NCBI GenBank assembly: GCA_023437485.1 | Contig: JAEZGB010000029.1 | Coordinates: forward strand, 1-11,048 | DNA length: 11,048 nucleotides | From: Bacteroidota bacterium | GTDB taxonomy: Bacteria > Bacteroidota > Bacteroidia > Flavobacteriales > Flavobacteriaceae | Direction of reading: 5' to 3' | Part shown: positions 1 through 5,854 of the stretch, one piece after another | How positions within the stretch are numbered: the first letter of the stretch is position 1 | How the letters are laid out: every line of letters starts with the position of its first letter | The notes under the pieces: model-generated | Databases searched by the model: none | What the model saw: only the letters and a program-made list of their open reading frames with translations | What the model was told of the DNA's origin: nothing | Translations under genes and position numbers: made by a program

Positions 1-508
1 ACCGTGCGTTGTTAATGGTCCTGTCGGTCAACTGGAGCGCTCCCGATGAATTGACGCGCTGGCGGTTTCCCGGCAATTTAGTTTGTCCGAACGAAATGTT
101 CCAGTGCCGGTTGGGCCTATAGAACACCACCGCGTCGCGGATAATATTGATATTTTCACCCTCGTGTATCTCACCCACGTCTCCCGGTGCAAATGAAAGT
201 TGGATGGCATACAGAAACTTTGGGTCGCCCACATAACCGTCAAACCTCAGCCGCAGCCTTCGGATCTGGCCGTCATAGGAAGGGCGGTCTTCTTCATTGT
301 CAAGATAGGTCACCCTGTTTTGCATCCGGAATCGGATATTGAGCTGGAAGAGGCTGTCGGGCGAAGTGAGCCCCAACCCCTTACCGTAGCTGTAATAAGG
401 CAATGCTGAAAGCTTAAGGTCATTGTCGCTTTGGGTCTGGGTAATGGTAACCTGCCCAAAGCCGCTAAACCCGGCAATAAGGGCAGAAAATAGTAGGAAG
501 TATTTCAT
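1..508 (-). CDS. Phosphate-selective porin O/P-type outer-membrane protein (5' part only)
   Basis: This reading frame is open from an ATG at 508 to the left edge of the window, giving about 169 N-terminal residues. It begins with a signal peptide (MKYFLLFSALIAGFSGFGQ, with a likely cut near Gly-Gln). The mature part has the alternating pattern of outer-membrane beta strands: LFQLNIRFRMQNRVTY, then IRRLRLRFDGYVGDPKFLY, then IRDAVVFYRPNRHWNISFG followed by QTKLPGNRQR. The paired RxRLRFDG and FGQxKLPGNRQR segments are typical of the OprP/OprO porin family (family knowledge), which forms trimeric anion-selective channels. Flavobacterial members are long, so most of the gene lies outside the window. 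The true substrate cannot be read from this part. It is divergent from prmA, and a TAGTTTTG promoter element sits 19 bases before the start. Confidence 0.8.
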   Translation of the reverse strand, partial: MKYFLLFSALIAGFSGFGQVTITQTQSDNDLKLSALPYYSYGKGLGLTSPDSLFQLNIRFRMQNRVTYLDNEEDRPSYDGQIRRLRLRFDGYVGDPKFLYAIQLSFAPGDVGEIHEGENINIIRDAVVFYRPNRHWNISFGQTKLPGNRQRVNSSGALQLTDRTINNAR

Positions 509-527
509 TGATGTTGTATTGGCAGTG

Positions 528-535
528 CAAAACTA
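528..535 (-). promoter_or_regulatory. Promoter -7 element of the porin gene
   Basis: Read on the minus strand this is TAGTTTTG, a match to the Bacteroidetes -7 consensus TAnnTTTG. It is 19 bases from the ATG at 508. No convincing TTG lies 19-21 bases upstream, so the -33 box is weak. It is about 33 bases from the divergent prmA -7 box. Confidence 0.5.
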
Positions 536-544
536 ATATTAATT

Positions 545-576
545 TTTGAGGGGTTCGGCCCTACTTGCTACCTTTG
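545..576 (+). promoter_or_regulatory. Promoter of prmA-clpS
   Basis: TTTG at 545-548 and TACCTTTG at 569-576 are separated by 20 bases, fitting the Bacteroidetes -33/-7 layout. Only 14 bases separate the -7 box from the ATG, so the leader should be very short. Confidence 0.75.
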
Positions 577-590
577 CATAAAAAATTGCC

Positions 591-1430
591 ATGCCTGAAA
601 CCTATCTGGGATATCATTTTACCGTGGAACCAAAAGAGCTTGGTTCTGAAATCCTGGTTGCCGAACTGGGCGAAAAACCGTTTGACAGTTTTGTCGAAAC
701 CGAGTTTGGGCTGACGGCATATATCCGAAAGGATGATTGGCATCAGGGCATCCTGGAGGATGTATTTGTACTCTCTTCGCCTGAGTTCACGGTATCCTAC
801 ACCATTGAAGAAATTCCGCAGGTAAACTGGAACCAGGAATGGGAAAAAAACTTTGAACCCATTGACGTGGACGGAATTTGCCACGTCCGGGCACCATTTC
901 ATCCGGAAAAAGGAAGCGATTATGAAATAGTGATCGAGCCCAAAATGAGCTTTGGCACAGGACATCATGAAACCACGCACATGATGATCCAGTTCCTGAT
1001 CAGGGAAGACCTCGCCTCAAAAAAAGTGTTGGACATGGGCTGCGGAACGGCGATCCTGGCAATTCTTGCCGAGATGCGTGGAGCGCAATCAATCGACGCA
1101 ATCGACATCGACAATTGGTGCTACCTGAATTCAATTGAAAATGCCAGCCGCAATAATTGTTCGCATATCACAGTTTATGAAGGAGATGCCGCGCTGTTGC
1201 CGGGCCGGAAGTATGATGTAATCATCGCCAATATCAACCGCAATATTTTATTGGCCGATATGGCGCAGTACGCCGATTGCCTCAATCCAGGCGGAACGCT
1301 GTTGCTGAGCGGTTTTTACAATGAGGATATTGAGGCGATTGACCAGTGCTGTCGGGCCCTTGGCTTGTCAAAGCAGGCCGGATTGGAACGCAACCGGTGG
1401 GTGGCCCTAAAATATATCAACCAAAACTGA
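591..1430 (+). CDS. prmA: Ribosomal protein L11 methyltransferase
   Basis: PrmA transfers methyl groups from S-adenosylmethionine to amino groups of ribosomal protein L11 in the cytoplasm. The 279-residue length is normal for a Bacteroidetes PrmA. The N-terminal ~90 residues form the L11-recognition domain. The catalytic part follows: PKMSFGTGHHETT at 118-129 is the family signature, VLDMGCGTAILAI at 146-157 is the SAM-binding glycine loop, AIDIDNW at 170-176 is the acidic second motif, and IIANINRNIL at 211-220 is the substrate-amine motif (NxNxxxL form). The ATG follows a strong -33/-7 promoter directly, and no upstream in-frame alternative is needed. The stop codon is 4 bases before clpS, so the two are co-transcribed. 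L11 methylation is dispensable in E. coli. Confidence 0.96.
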   Translation: MPETYLGYHFTVEPKELGSEILVAELGEKPFDSFVETEFGLTAYIRKDDWHQGILEDVFVLSSPEFTVSYTIEEIPQVNWNQEWEKNFEPIDVDGICHVRAPFHPEKGSDYEIVIEPKMSFGTGHHETTHMMIQFLIREDLASKKVLDMGCGTAILAILAEMRGAQSIDAIDIDNWCYLNSIENASRNNCSHITVYEGDAALLPGRKYDVIIANINRNILLADMAQYADCLNPGGTLLLSGFYNEDIEAIDQCCRALGLSKQAGLERNRWVALKYINQN

Positions 1431-1434
1431 CACC

Positions 1435-1710
1435 ATGGGAATCAAGGAAAAAATCAGGGAAGAACGCGAGTTCGCGGAAGATTTGTCACTCAACAATGAG
1501 ATTATCATTTACAACGATGATGTGAATACCTTTGATCATGTGATCGACACATTGGTGCGGGTGTGCAACCATACCTACGAGCAAGCCGAACAATGTTCGC
1601 TGATAATCCATTACGTTGGCAAATGCACGGTGAAAACTGGCCCGATCAAGGAACTTGTACCGCAATGCACCCAATTGCTGGAAGCTGGCCTTAGTGCTGA
1701 GATTGTTTGA
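1435..1710 (+). CDS. clpS: ATP-dependent Clp protease adaptor ClpS
   Basis: ClpS binds proteins with N-degrons (bulky hydrophobic N-terminal residues) and delivers them to ClpA-type unfoldases of the Clp protease. The 91-residue length fits the family core with a short N-terminal tail. The binding-pocket elements are visible: NDD at 27-29 (equivalent to E. coli Asn34-Asp35-Asp36) followed by VNTF, and the pocket histidine in IIHYVGKC at 57-64 (His59, equivalent to E. coli His66). By simple alignment, the E. coli gatekeeper Met40 is replaced by Phe33. The gene starts 4 bases after prmA and shares its promoter. A PrmA-ClpS pair links ribosome modification with protein turnover only by position; no direct functional link is implied. 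Confidence 0.95.
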   Translation: MGIKEKIREEREFAEDLSLNNEIIIYNDDVNTFDHVIDTLVRVCNHTYEQAEQCSLIIHYVGKCTVKTGPIKELVPQCTQLLEAGLSAEIV

Positions 1711-1810
1711 CCTTGCAAGTTATCAGTTGAAATCGTTAGGGGTCAGGATTTGGCCGGTGAAAGGTCCATCGGCACAATGAATTATTAGAGTAACCAAATG
1801 CATCGTTAAT

Positions 1811-1836
1811 AAAAAAGCCCTCAATTTGAGGGCTTT
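1811..1836 (-). terminator. Rho-independent terminator of the lipocalin-like gene, possibly bidirectional
   Basis: AAAGCCCTCA (1814-1823) and TGAGGGCTTT (1827-1836) are perfect reverse complements around a 3-base loop. On the minus strand the stem is followed by six U (complement of 1811-1816), ideal for the gene ending at 1841. On the plus strand only three T follow, so it may be a weaker stop for clpS. Confidence 0.88.
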
Positions 1837-1840
1837 GATA

Positions 1841-2302
1841 TTAGTTGGCCGGAGCCTTGGTAAAGTACAGGGTCGTGACGGTGGTGATGCCGCCGGTGTT
1901 GTCTTCTTCAACCAGCCGAAGTTCAGAGTTGGTCAATCGGGATATCTCGTAAACGCCGGTGTAGGTTGATTCGCCGGTAATGGTGACTACATCGTCAACT
2001 TCGGTCCAGTTTGCAGGTGAAGTGGCTGTTGATTCCTGGCAGTTACCGTCTCCATCCTTGTATGAAGTCACGCGCTTTAACACGCCCCCCGGAACAAATT
2101 CAATATAATTTTTGGGGCATCCCACAATATTGCCTTCGTAGTTTTGGGTAATGGTGTTGCTGTTCCCCACTTTCACGGTGGTCTTGACGGGATTCCACTT
2201 GGCAGTCAGGGTGCCATTGTTTGACGGACCGTCATCATCACTGCTGCATGAAACAACGGCGGCCGAGGCCAGCACCATCAGGAACATTTTTAAATTTTTC
2301 AT
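1841..2302 (-). CDS. Lipocalin-like lipoprotein
   Basis: The start is set at the ATG at 2302, giving 153 residues that open with a lipoprotein signal: KNLK, a hydrophobic core, and the lipobox VVSC with the lipidated Cys at 19. SSDDDG follows, the acidic/serine tether common in Bacteroidetes surface lipoproteins. A longer frame upstream (to 2407) would bury this signal and is rejected. The mature part is rich in beta-forming stretches (LTAKWNPVKT, NYIEFVPGG, DDVVTITGESTYTG, YEISRLTNSELRLVEED, TTVTTLYFTK). The TxKWxxxK opening and ELRL-x(n)-TLYFTK ending resemble the small lipocalin-like domain proteins of Flavobacteria. Cys62 and Cys88 could form a disulfide. Ligand and role are unknown. It lies 73 bases downstream of the DUF6691 gene and may be partly read through from it, but has its own weak promoter. 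Confidence 0.75.
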   Translation of the reverse strand: MKNLKMFLMVLASAAVVSCSSDDDGPSNNGTLTAKWNPVKTTVKVGNSNTITQNYEGNIVGCPKNYIEFVPGGVLKRVTSYKDGDGNCQESTATSPANWTEVDDVVTITGESTYTGVYEISRLTNSELRLVEEDNTGGITTVTTLYFTKAPAN

Positions 2303-2323
2303 ATATGTTGATTTAGGTTTACA

Positions 2324-2355
2324 TAAAATTAGAGAAATTGGCCCGTCCGGTTCAA
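2324..2355 (-). promoter_or_regulatory. Candidate promoter of the lipocalin-like gene
   Basis: On the minus strand, TTG (2355-2353) lies 21 bases before TAATTTTA (2331-2324), which matches TAnnTTTG except for the last base. It is 21 bases from the ATG at 2302. It lies in the gap after the DUF6691 gene. Confidence 0.4.
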
Positions 2356-2375
2356 TATTTAAGATTATTTTAATC

Positions 2376-2789
2376 TCAGTGTGGCAGCTTATCCTTGAGC
2401 ACGCCATAAATAAACGTGCCGATCAGCGCCCCGGCCAGCACAAAAACCATCGGAAGGTATCCGGCCCCGAGCAATATGAACACAGGCCCCGGGCAAGCGC
2501 CGGCCAAAGCCCATCCCAAACCAAAAAACAACCCGCCGATCCAGTACCGGGCATTTCCGGGCTCCTTGTCGGCAATTACAATAGGATCACCTGTAATTGA
2601 CTTCACCTTCCTGCGCTTAAACAGGCTAATGCCCAAAAAGCCTGTCACGACGGCCGTTATGATGATGCCATACATGTGAAAAGATTGAAAGTGGAACATT
2701 TCATAGATTCGGTACCATGAAACGGCCTCAGACTTGGTGAGCACGACGCCAAAAAAGAATCCGGTGAGAAGAAATTTGATTGTTTTCAT
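2376..2789 (-). CDS. DUF6691 / YeeE-YedE family membrane protein (short half of sulfur transporter)
   Basis: This 137-residue membrane protein has about four hydrophobic segments: residues 5-18, 40-57, 83-98 and 103-130. The family signature is GWALAGACPGP at 92-102, with conserved Cys99 in a re-entrant position. In YeeE (TsuA), similar cysteines pass thiosulfate across the membrane by transient S-S contacts (established for that family). Proteins of this size are the smaller partner of a split transporter whose larger partner is the next gene upstream. The two are separated by a single base (2790), so they are almost certainly translated as a pair. Cargo could be thiosulfate, sulfide or another sulfane-sulfur compound; the sequence does not decide. 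No rhodanese or persulfide dioxygenase lies next to it. Confidence 0.88.
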   Translation of the reverse strand: MKTIKFLLTGFFFGVVLTKSEAVSWYRIYEMFHFQSFHMYGIIITAVVTGFLGISLFKRRKVKSITGDPIVIADKEPGNARYWIGGLFFGLGWALAGACPGPVFILLGAGYLPMVFVLAGALIGTFIYGVLKDKLPH

Positions 2790-2790
2790 C

Positions 2791-3348
2791 TTAAAATATT
2801 AAGGGAAGAAGGAAATGCGCCATGATCAGTCCGCCAATAAAAAAGCCGATGACAGCCTTGAGCGAAGGGATCTGCAGGTTACTCAGTCCGGAGATAGCGT
2901 GGCCCGAAGTGCATCCGCCGGCATAACGGCTGCCAAAACCGATGAGGACTCCCCCCATGACCAGAATAAATATCATCTTGGGGTACTCGAAAGCCTCGTT
3001 TCCGAACAGGATTTCGGGAAGCAGTTTGCCATTAGGCGCGTCAATTCCAAGTTGCTGAAGCTGATGTACCGTTTGGGGGTTCAGGTCAACATTGGAAGGG
3101 CTTGACATAAAATGTACGGCCACAAAACCGCCGATCATCGCGCCCAGGACCACGGCCAGGTTCCATCGCTGCGCACGCCAGTCAAAATTAAAAAACGGGA
3201 CAATCTTGCCCGCTCCGCCAATGCTGCACAATGCCCTTAGGTTTGACGACATCCCAAAGGTTTTCCCGAACCAGGTCAGTGCCAGCATGACCACTCCAAT
3301 CAGAAACCCCGAAATGTACCAGGGCCAGGTTTGATTTACAACTTCCAT
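2791..3348 (-). CDS. YeeE/YedE family membrane protein (long half of sulfur transporter)
   Basis: The protein is 185 residues long from the ATG at 3348. It starts MEVVNQTWPWYISGFLIG, matching my recollection of the usual QxWPWYxSGxLIG opening of flavobacterial members. It has about five membrane segments. Conserved features are FGMSSNLRALCSIGGAGK at 31-48 (Cys41) and RYAGGCTSGHAISGL at 141-155 (Cys146), the thiol motif expected to carry thiosulfate or related sulfur species in the YeeE mechanism. Together with the adjacent DUF6691 gene it rebuilds what is one polypeptide in TsuA. The frame stays open to an earlier ATG at 3423, which would add a hydrophobic 25-residue segment. I prefer the shorter start on family length, but transcription from the distal promoter would include both. 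Confidence 0.87.
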   Translation of the reverse strand: MEVVNQTWPWYISGFLIGVVMLALTWFGKTFGMSSNLRALCSIGGAGKIVPFFNFDWRAQRWNLAVVLGAMIGGFVAVHFMSSPSNVDLNPQTVHQLQQLGIDAPNGKLLPEILFGNEAFEYPKMIFILVMGGVLIGFGSRYAGGCTSGHAISGLSNLQIPSLKAVIGFFIGGLIMAHFLLPLIF

Positions 3349-3471
3349 AAATATTTTAATTAGAGGAATAAGAAAGATAGACAGAAAGAATGAATCGATA
3401 AACAAAATTGCCAGAATTCCCACTTCTAACTCCCGCCATTTGACTATTAATTTTGAATTTCGACTTACTTA

Positions 3472-3479
3472 CAAATGTA
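3472..3479 (-). promoter_or_regulatory. Promoter -7 element upstream of the YeeE/DUF6691 genes
   Basis: The minus strand reads TACATTTG, a perfect TAnnTTTG. No good TTG is seen 19-21 bases upstream. It leaves a leader of about 120 bases to the ATG at 3348. A nearer, imperfect candidate (TATCTTTC, 3379-3372) would give a short leader instead. Confidence 0.5.
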
Positions 3480-3500
3480 GGAAAAATGATCTCGCCATCC

Positions 3501-3529
3501 TTGGCACATCATATAAAGCGTTAAATTTG
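3501..3529 (+). promoter_or_regulatory. Promoter of the DUF4199-lipoprotein-kdsA operon
   Basis: TTGGCA begins at 3501 and TAAATTTG lies at 3522-3529, an 18-base gap after TTG and a perfect -7 box. The ATG is 19 bases further on. It stands back to back with the divergent YeeE promoter, the two -7 boxes about 42 bases apart. Confidence 0.77.
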
Positions 3530-3548
3530 GAAGGGCAAAAACCGCGAT

Positions 3549-4037
3549 ATGAAAAAATTCTCGATTGAATTTAAATGGGCGGCCATCTACATGGTCATCT
3601 CTTTACTGTGGACATTTTTGGAAAGGACAGCCGGGCTCCATCATGAAAATATTGCCAATTATGCTTTTGTAAGTTTACTCTTTGGCGTGTTTGGCTTTGC
3701 GCTATACTGGATGTGCATCTTTGACAAAAAAGCCAACTATTACAAGGGAATGATGGACTGGACCCGCGGGTTTCTGAGCGGGCTGACCCTTACCGTGATC
3801 ATTGCGGTGTTATCCCCGCTTACCACTTTTGTCGCGTTGGAATACGTTTCCCCCGATTTTTTGGATAATATGAGGCGACATTACAGCGCTGCCAACTCAA
3901 TTTCGGCCAGTGCTTCGCAGAGTATGTTCACGCTCCAAGGCCAGATCATGCAATCCATTTTTACGGTGATGTCAATGGGAGTGGTCGCGTCGGCAATTAT
4001 CGCGTGGTTTGCGCGTTCAAAAGAAAAAAGCTCATGA
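3549..4037 (+). CDS. DUF4199 domain membrane protein
   Basis: This 162-residue integral membrane protein has four hydrophobic stretches: about 9-24, 37-56, 75-97 and 137-155. The pattern matches the DUF4199 family, which is widespread in Bacteroidetes and has no known function. The N-terminus MKKFSIEFKWAAIYM is characteristic, followed by a GLHHENIANYAF loop, the polar FDKKANYYKGMMDWTRGF segment before the third helix, and a long periplasmic or cytoplasmic loop (about 98-136) carrying the sequence SPDFLDNMRRHY. The start is fixed by a good promoter 19 bases upstream. Its stop overlaps the next ATG in an ATGA arrangement, so it is translationally coupled to the lipoprotein and lies in one operon with kdsA. 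The tail is short and charged (RSKEKSS). Confidence 0.87.
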   Translation: MKKFSIEFKWAAIYMVISLLWTFLERTAGLHHENIANYAFVSLLFGVFGFALYWMCIFDKKANYYKGMMDWTRGFLSGLTLTVIIAVLSPLTTFVALEYVSPDFLDNMRRHYSAANSISASASQSMFTLQGQIMQSIFTVMSMGVVASAIIAWFARSKEKSS

Positions 4038-4483
4038 AACCAATCTTTATAATCCTGGCAGCGGTTATTGCGGCGTCTTGCGTTAGTACAAAGAGCACGA
4101 TCAAGAATGTGGATGACAATGCTCCCATTCCTAAAGTGGTTGGCAAAGCGTTTGTGATCACGGAATTCGCCACCGATAAGCGCTACGGATACGACCCGGA
4201 TTACCCCATAAACATTTTTTACTCCAGCACCAGGGATGAGAACATCAACCAGGAACGGTTCTTCAATGCGCTGGCCGGGCCCGACGGCGAAAAAATATTT
4301 TTCACGAAAATGGAAAACTGTTGCCCCTTCCCCACAAAACGCACCGATATGGGAGCCGGATTCCTGGATGTTTATGAAGTTCGGTGGCTGGGGCAAAAAA
4401 AGCCTGTCACGCTGTATTTGAATATTTACGAAAAAGGCCGGCTCATGGTTCCGGTAGGGTTTACCCTCAAAAACACTAAATAA
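4034..4483 (+). CDS. Small conserved lipoprotein upstream of kdsA
   Basis: The start is placed at the ATG at 4034, which overlaps the previous stop (ATGA) and gives 149 residues with a clean lipoprotein signal: MKPIFIILAAVIAASC with Cys16 lipidated. The frame extends ten codons further upstream, but that start would spoil the signal. The mature part contains STKSTIKNVDD, a GYDPDYPINIFY segment, FFNALAGPDGEKI, a vicinal cysteine pair in ENCCPFPTK (96-97), MGAGFLDVYEVRW and LYLNIYEKGRLMVPVGF. From memory, homologs sit before kdsA in other Flavobacteriaceae and are sometimes labelled 2-dehydro-3-deoxyphosphooctonate aldolase. Nothing here resembles a KDO-8-P enzyme, so that name is probably copied from the neighbour. 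It ends 6 bases before kdsA. Function is unknown, with an envelope role likely by location. Confidence 0.82.
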   Translation: MKPIFIILAAVIAASCVSTKSTIKNVDDNAPIPKVVGKAFVITEFATDKRYGYDPDYPINIFYSSTRDENINQERFFNALAGPDGEKIFFTKMENCCPFPTKRTDMGAGFLDVYEVRWLGQKKPVTLYLNIYEKGRLMVPVGFTLKNTK

Positions 4484-4489
4484 ATTATT

Positions 4490-5311
4490 ATGGACATCAA
4501 TCAGATACCCAACATCAAGAATACACAAAGCGGAAATTTCTTTCTGCTGGCCGGACCCTGCGCCGTTGAAGGTGAAGAAATGGCAATGAGAATCGCCGAA
4601 ACCCTTGTCGGGATCACCGATAAATTGCAGATCCCTTTCGTGTTTAAGGGTTCGTTTAAAAAAGCGAACCGTTCCCGTATTGACAGCTTTAGCGGCATTG
4701 GCGACCTGAAAGCGCTCAAAATATTGGAGAAAGTTAAAACAGAATTTGGCGTACCCACCATAACGGACATTCATACAAGTGAAGATGCCGCGATGGCCGC
4801 GCAATATGTCGATATATTGCAGATACCCGCCTTTTTGGTGCGACAGACAGACCTGGTGGTGGCCGCGGCCCAAACCGGCAAGACCGTAAATCTTAAAAAA
4901 GGCCAGTTCATGAGCCCGGAAAGCATGAAGCACGCCGTTCAAAAAGTTTTGGATTGCGACAATCAAAACGTTATGGTTACCGACAGGGGAACAATGTTCG
5001 GGTACCAGGACATGATCGTGGATTTTAGGGGGATTCCCACCATGAAACAGTTCGCGACCACCGTTTTGGACATTACCCATTCGCTCCAACAGCCCAATCA
5101 AATGAGTGGCGTTACCGGAGGAAGGCCGGAAATGATCGAAACCATCGGGCGGGCCGGAATTGCGGCGGGAGTTGACGGAATTTTCATTGAAACCCATTTT
5201 GACCCGGCAAATGCCAAGAGCGACGGAGCCAATATGTTAGACCTGAAATTATTTGAAGGGCTGATGACCCGACTGGTCGCAATCCGCCAGGTCATCAATC
5301 AATTCAATTGA
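4490..5311 (+). CDS. kdsA: 3-deoxy-8-phosphooctulonate synthase (KDO-8-P synthase)
   Basis: KdsA condenses phosphoenolpyruvate with D-arabinose 5-phosphate to make KDO-8-phosphate, the precursor of the inner-core sugar of lipopolysaccharide, in the cytoplasm. The 273-residue length is normal. Motifs in order: LAGPCAVEG at 20-28, FKGSFKKANRSRIDSF at 52-67 (PEP/phosphate binding, KANRS), ITDIH at 91-95, PAFLVRQTDLV at 113-123, VNLKKGQF at 133-140, TDRGTMFGYQDMIVDFR at 164-180, DITHSLQ at 194-200, IETHFDP at 233-239 and AKSDGANML at 242-250. Cys24, His197, Glu234 and Asp245 align with the metal ligands of the Aquifex enzyme, so this is the metal-dependent class, unlike the E. coli enzyme, which has Asn at the Cys position. 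It is the last gene of a three-gene operon. Confidence 0.96.
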   Translation: MDINQIPNIKNTQSGNFFLLAGPCAVEGEEMAMRIAETLVGITDKLQIPFVFKGSFKKANRSRIDSFSGIGDLKALKILEKVKTEFGVPTITDIHTSEDAAMAAQYVDILQIPAFLVRQTDLVVAAAQTGKTVNLKKGQFMSPESMKHAVQKVLDCDNQNVMVTDRGTMFGYQDMIVDFRGIPTMKQFATTVLDITHSLQQPNQMSGVTGGRPEMIETIGRAGIAAGVDGIFIETHFDPANAKSDGANMLDLKLFEGLMTRLVAIRQVINQFN

Positions 5312-5354
5312 TAAGAAATATCCTAAATCGTGTAAATGGTACGGTCTTTGGTTT

Positions 5355-5386
5355 TTGTAATTTGATCCTGAAAAAAATTAGCTTAA
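5355..5386 (+). promoter_or_regulatory. Weak candidate promoter for the Lys/His-rich secreted protein
   Basis: TTG at 5355-5357 is followed after 21 bases by TAGCTTAA (5379-5386), a poor match to TAnnTTTG. The 82-base gap after kdsA could instead be transcribed through. TTTGGTTT (5347-5354) and AAACCAAA (5385-5392) could pair over the start region. Confidence 0.25.
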
Positions 5387-5393
5387 ACCAAAA

Positions 5394-5825
5394 ATGAATA
5401 TTATGAAACGTATTATTTTATCGTTGTTGGCCGTCGTTGGGTTCAGTTCGCTTTCACAGGCGCAGCTCAAGGTGACGCCAAAGACAACCACCACGACCAC
5501 CACTACTGCCGAGCCAAAGACAACGGTTGATTTCAACAAGAAAAAGATCATCCGGACTGAAGACAAGGCCGTGACCTCTCAAACCCGAACCACTGCACCG
5601 GTAAAAACGGACCGAACCGTTGACTTTGAAAAAAAACGGGTAATGACCAAAACCAGCGGACCGGTTGTGATTAAATCTGATGACAAGGACCGCAAGTACA
5701 AGAAGTATAAAAAGAAGAAAAAAAACAAGAGCAAGTTTGCCAACGGCCACGATAACCGGACTAAGTCCAAGCATTACCACAGCAAAGGCCACGACAAGCG
5801 CAAAAAATCCAAGCATCACGACTAA
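5394..5825 (+). CDS. Secreted Thr/Lys/His-rich basic protein, unknown function
   Basis: The protein is 143 residues with a Sec signal peptide (MKRIILSLLAVVGFSSLSQA, cleavage near AQA/Q-L at about 23-25). Either the ATG at 5394 or the one at 5403 (MKR) could start it; the second gives the more usual signal. The mature chain is low-complexity. An eight-Thr run lies at 31-38. Two copies of a TVDFxKKxx motif follow (TTVDFNKKKII at 43-53 and RTVDFEKKRVM at 74-84). A lysine/tyrosine stretch covers about 98-115. Two copies of a GHDxRxKSKHxx motif sit at the C-terminus (118-129 and 132-143). It is strongly cationic and presumably exported to the periplasm or beyond. The clustered His residues could bind metal, but this is a guess. 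I do not recognise the family. A terminator follows immediately. Confidence 0.72.
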   Translation: MNIMKRIILSLLAVVGFSSLSQAQLKVTPKTTTTTTTTAEPKTTVDFNKKKIIRTEDKAVTSQTRTTAPVKTDRTVDFEKKRVMTKTSGPVVIKSDDKDRKYKKYKKKKKNKSKFANGHDNRTKSKHYHSKGHDKRKKSKHHD

Positions 5826-5828
5826 ACC

Positions 5829-5854
5829 AAAAAGTGCCTCAGGGCACTTTTTTT
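5829..5854. terminator. Bidirectional Rho-independent terminator
   Basis: AAAAAGTGCC (5829-5838) pairs perfectly with GGCACTTTTT (5843-5852) around a TCAG loop. Seven T follow on the plus strand. On the minus strand the same stem ends in five U. It serves the secreted-protein gene ending at 5825 and the transporter gene whose stop codon (5855-5853) lies inside it. Confidence 0.9.

Noticed and set aside
561..980. A 139-residue minus-strand ORF overlapping prmA and its promoter
   Set aside because: prmA carries clear methyltransferase motifs and its own promoter here; the antisense frame shows none.
2416..3334. Plus-strand ORFs opposite the DUF6691 and YeeE genes
   Set aside because: They are shadows of two membrane-protein genes with conserved Cys motifs, and have no start context.
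3881..5197. A 438-residue minus-strand ORF opposite DUF4199, the lipoprotein and kdsA
   Set aside because: It is a shadow: it crosses three well-supported genes, has no promoter and shows no family motifs, while kdsA on the other strand is unmistakable.
5347..5392. TTTGGTTT/AAACCAAA inverted repeat before the secreted-protein gene, considered as a riboswitch or attenuator
   Set aside because: Only eight A/T-rich pairs with a 30-base loop and no second structure. Too weak to call.
5454..5819. A hydrophobic 121-residue minus-strand ORF opposite the Lys/His-rich protein
   Set aside because: Its Phe/Leu/Val runs are the complement of Lys/Thr codons. The plus strand has a signal peptide, motif repeats and a matching terminator.
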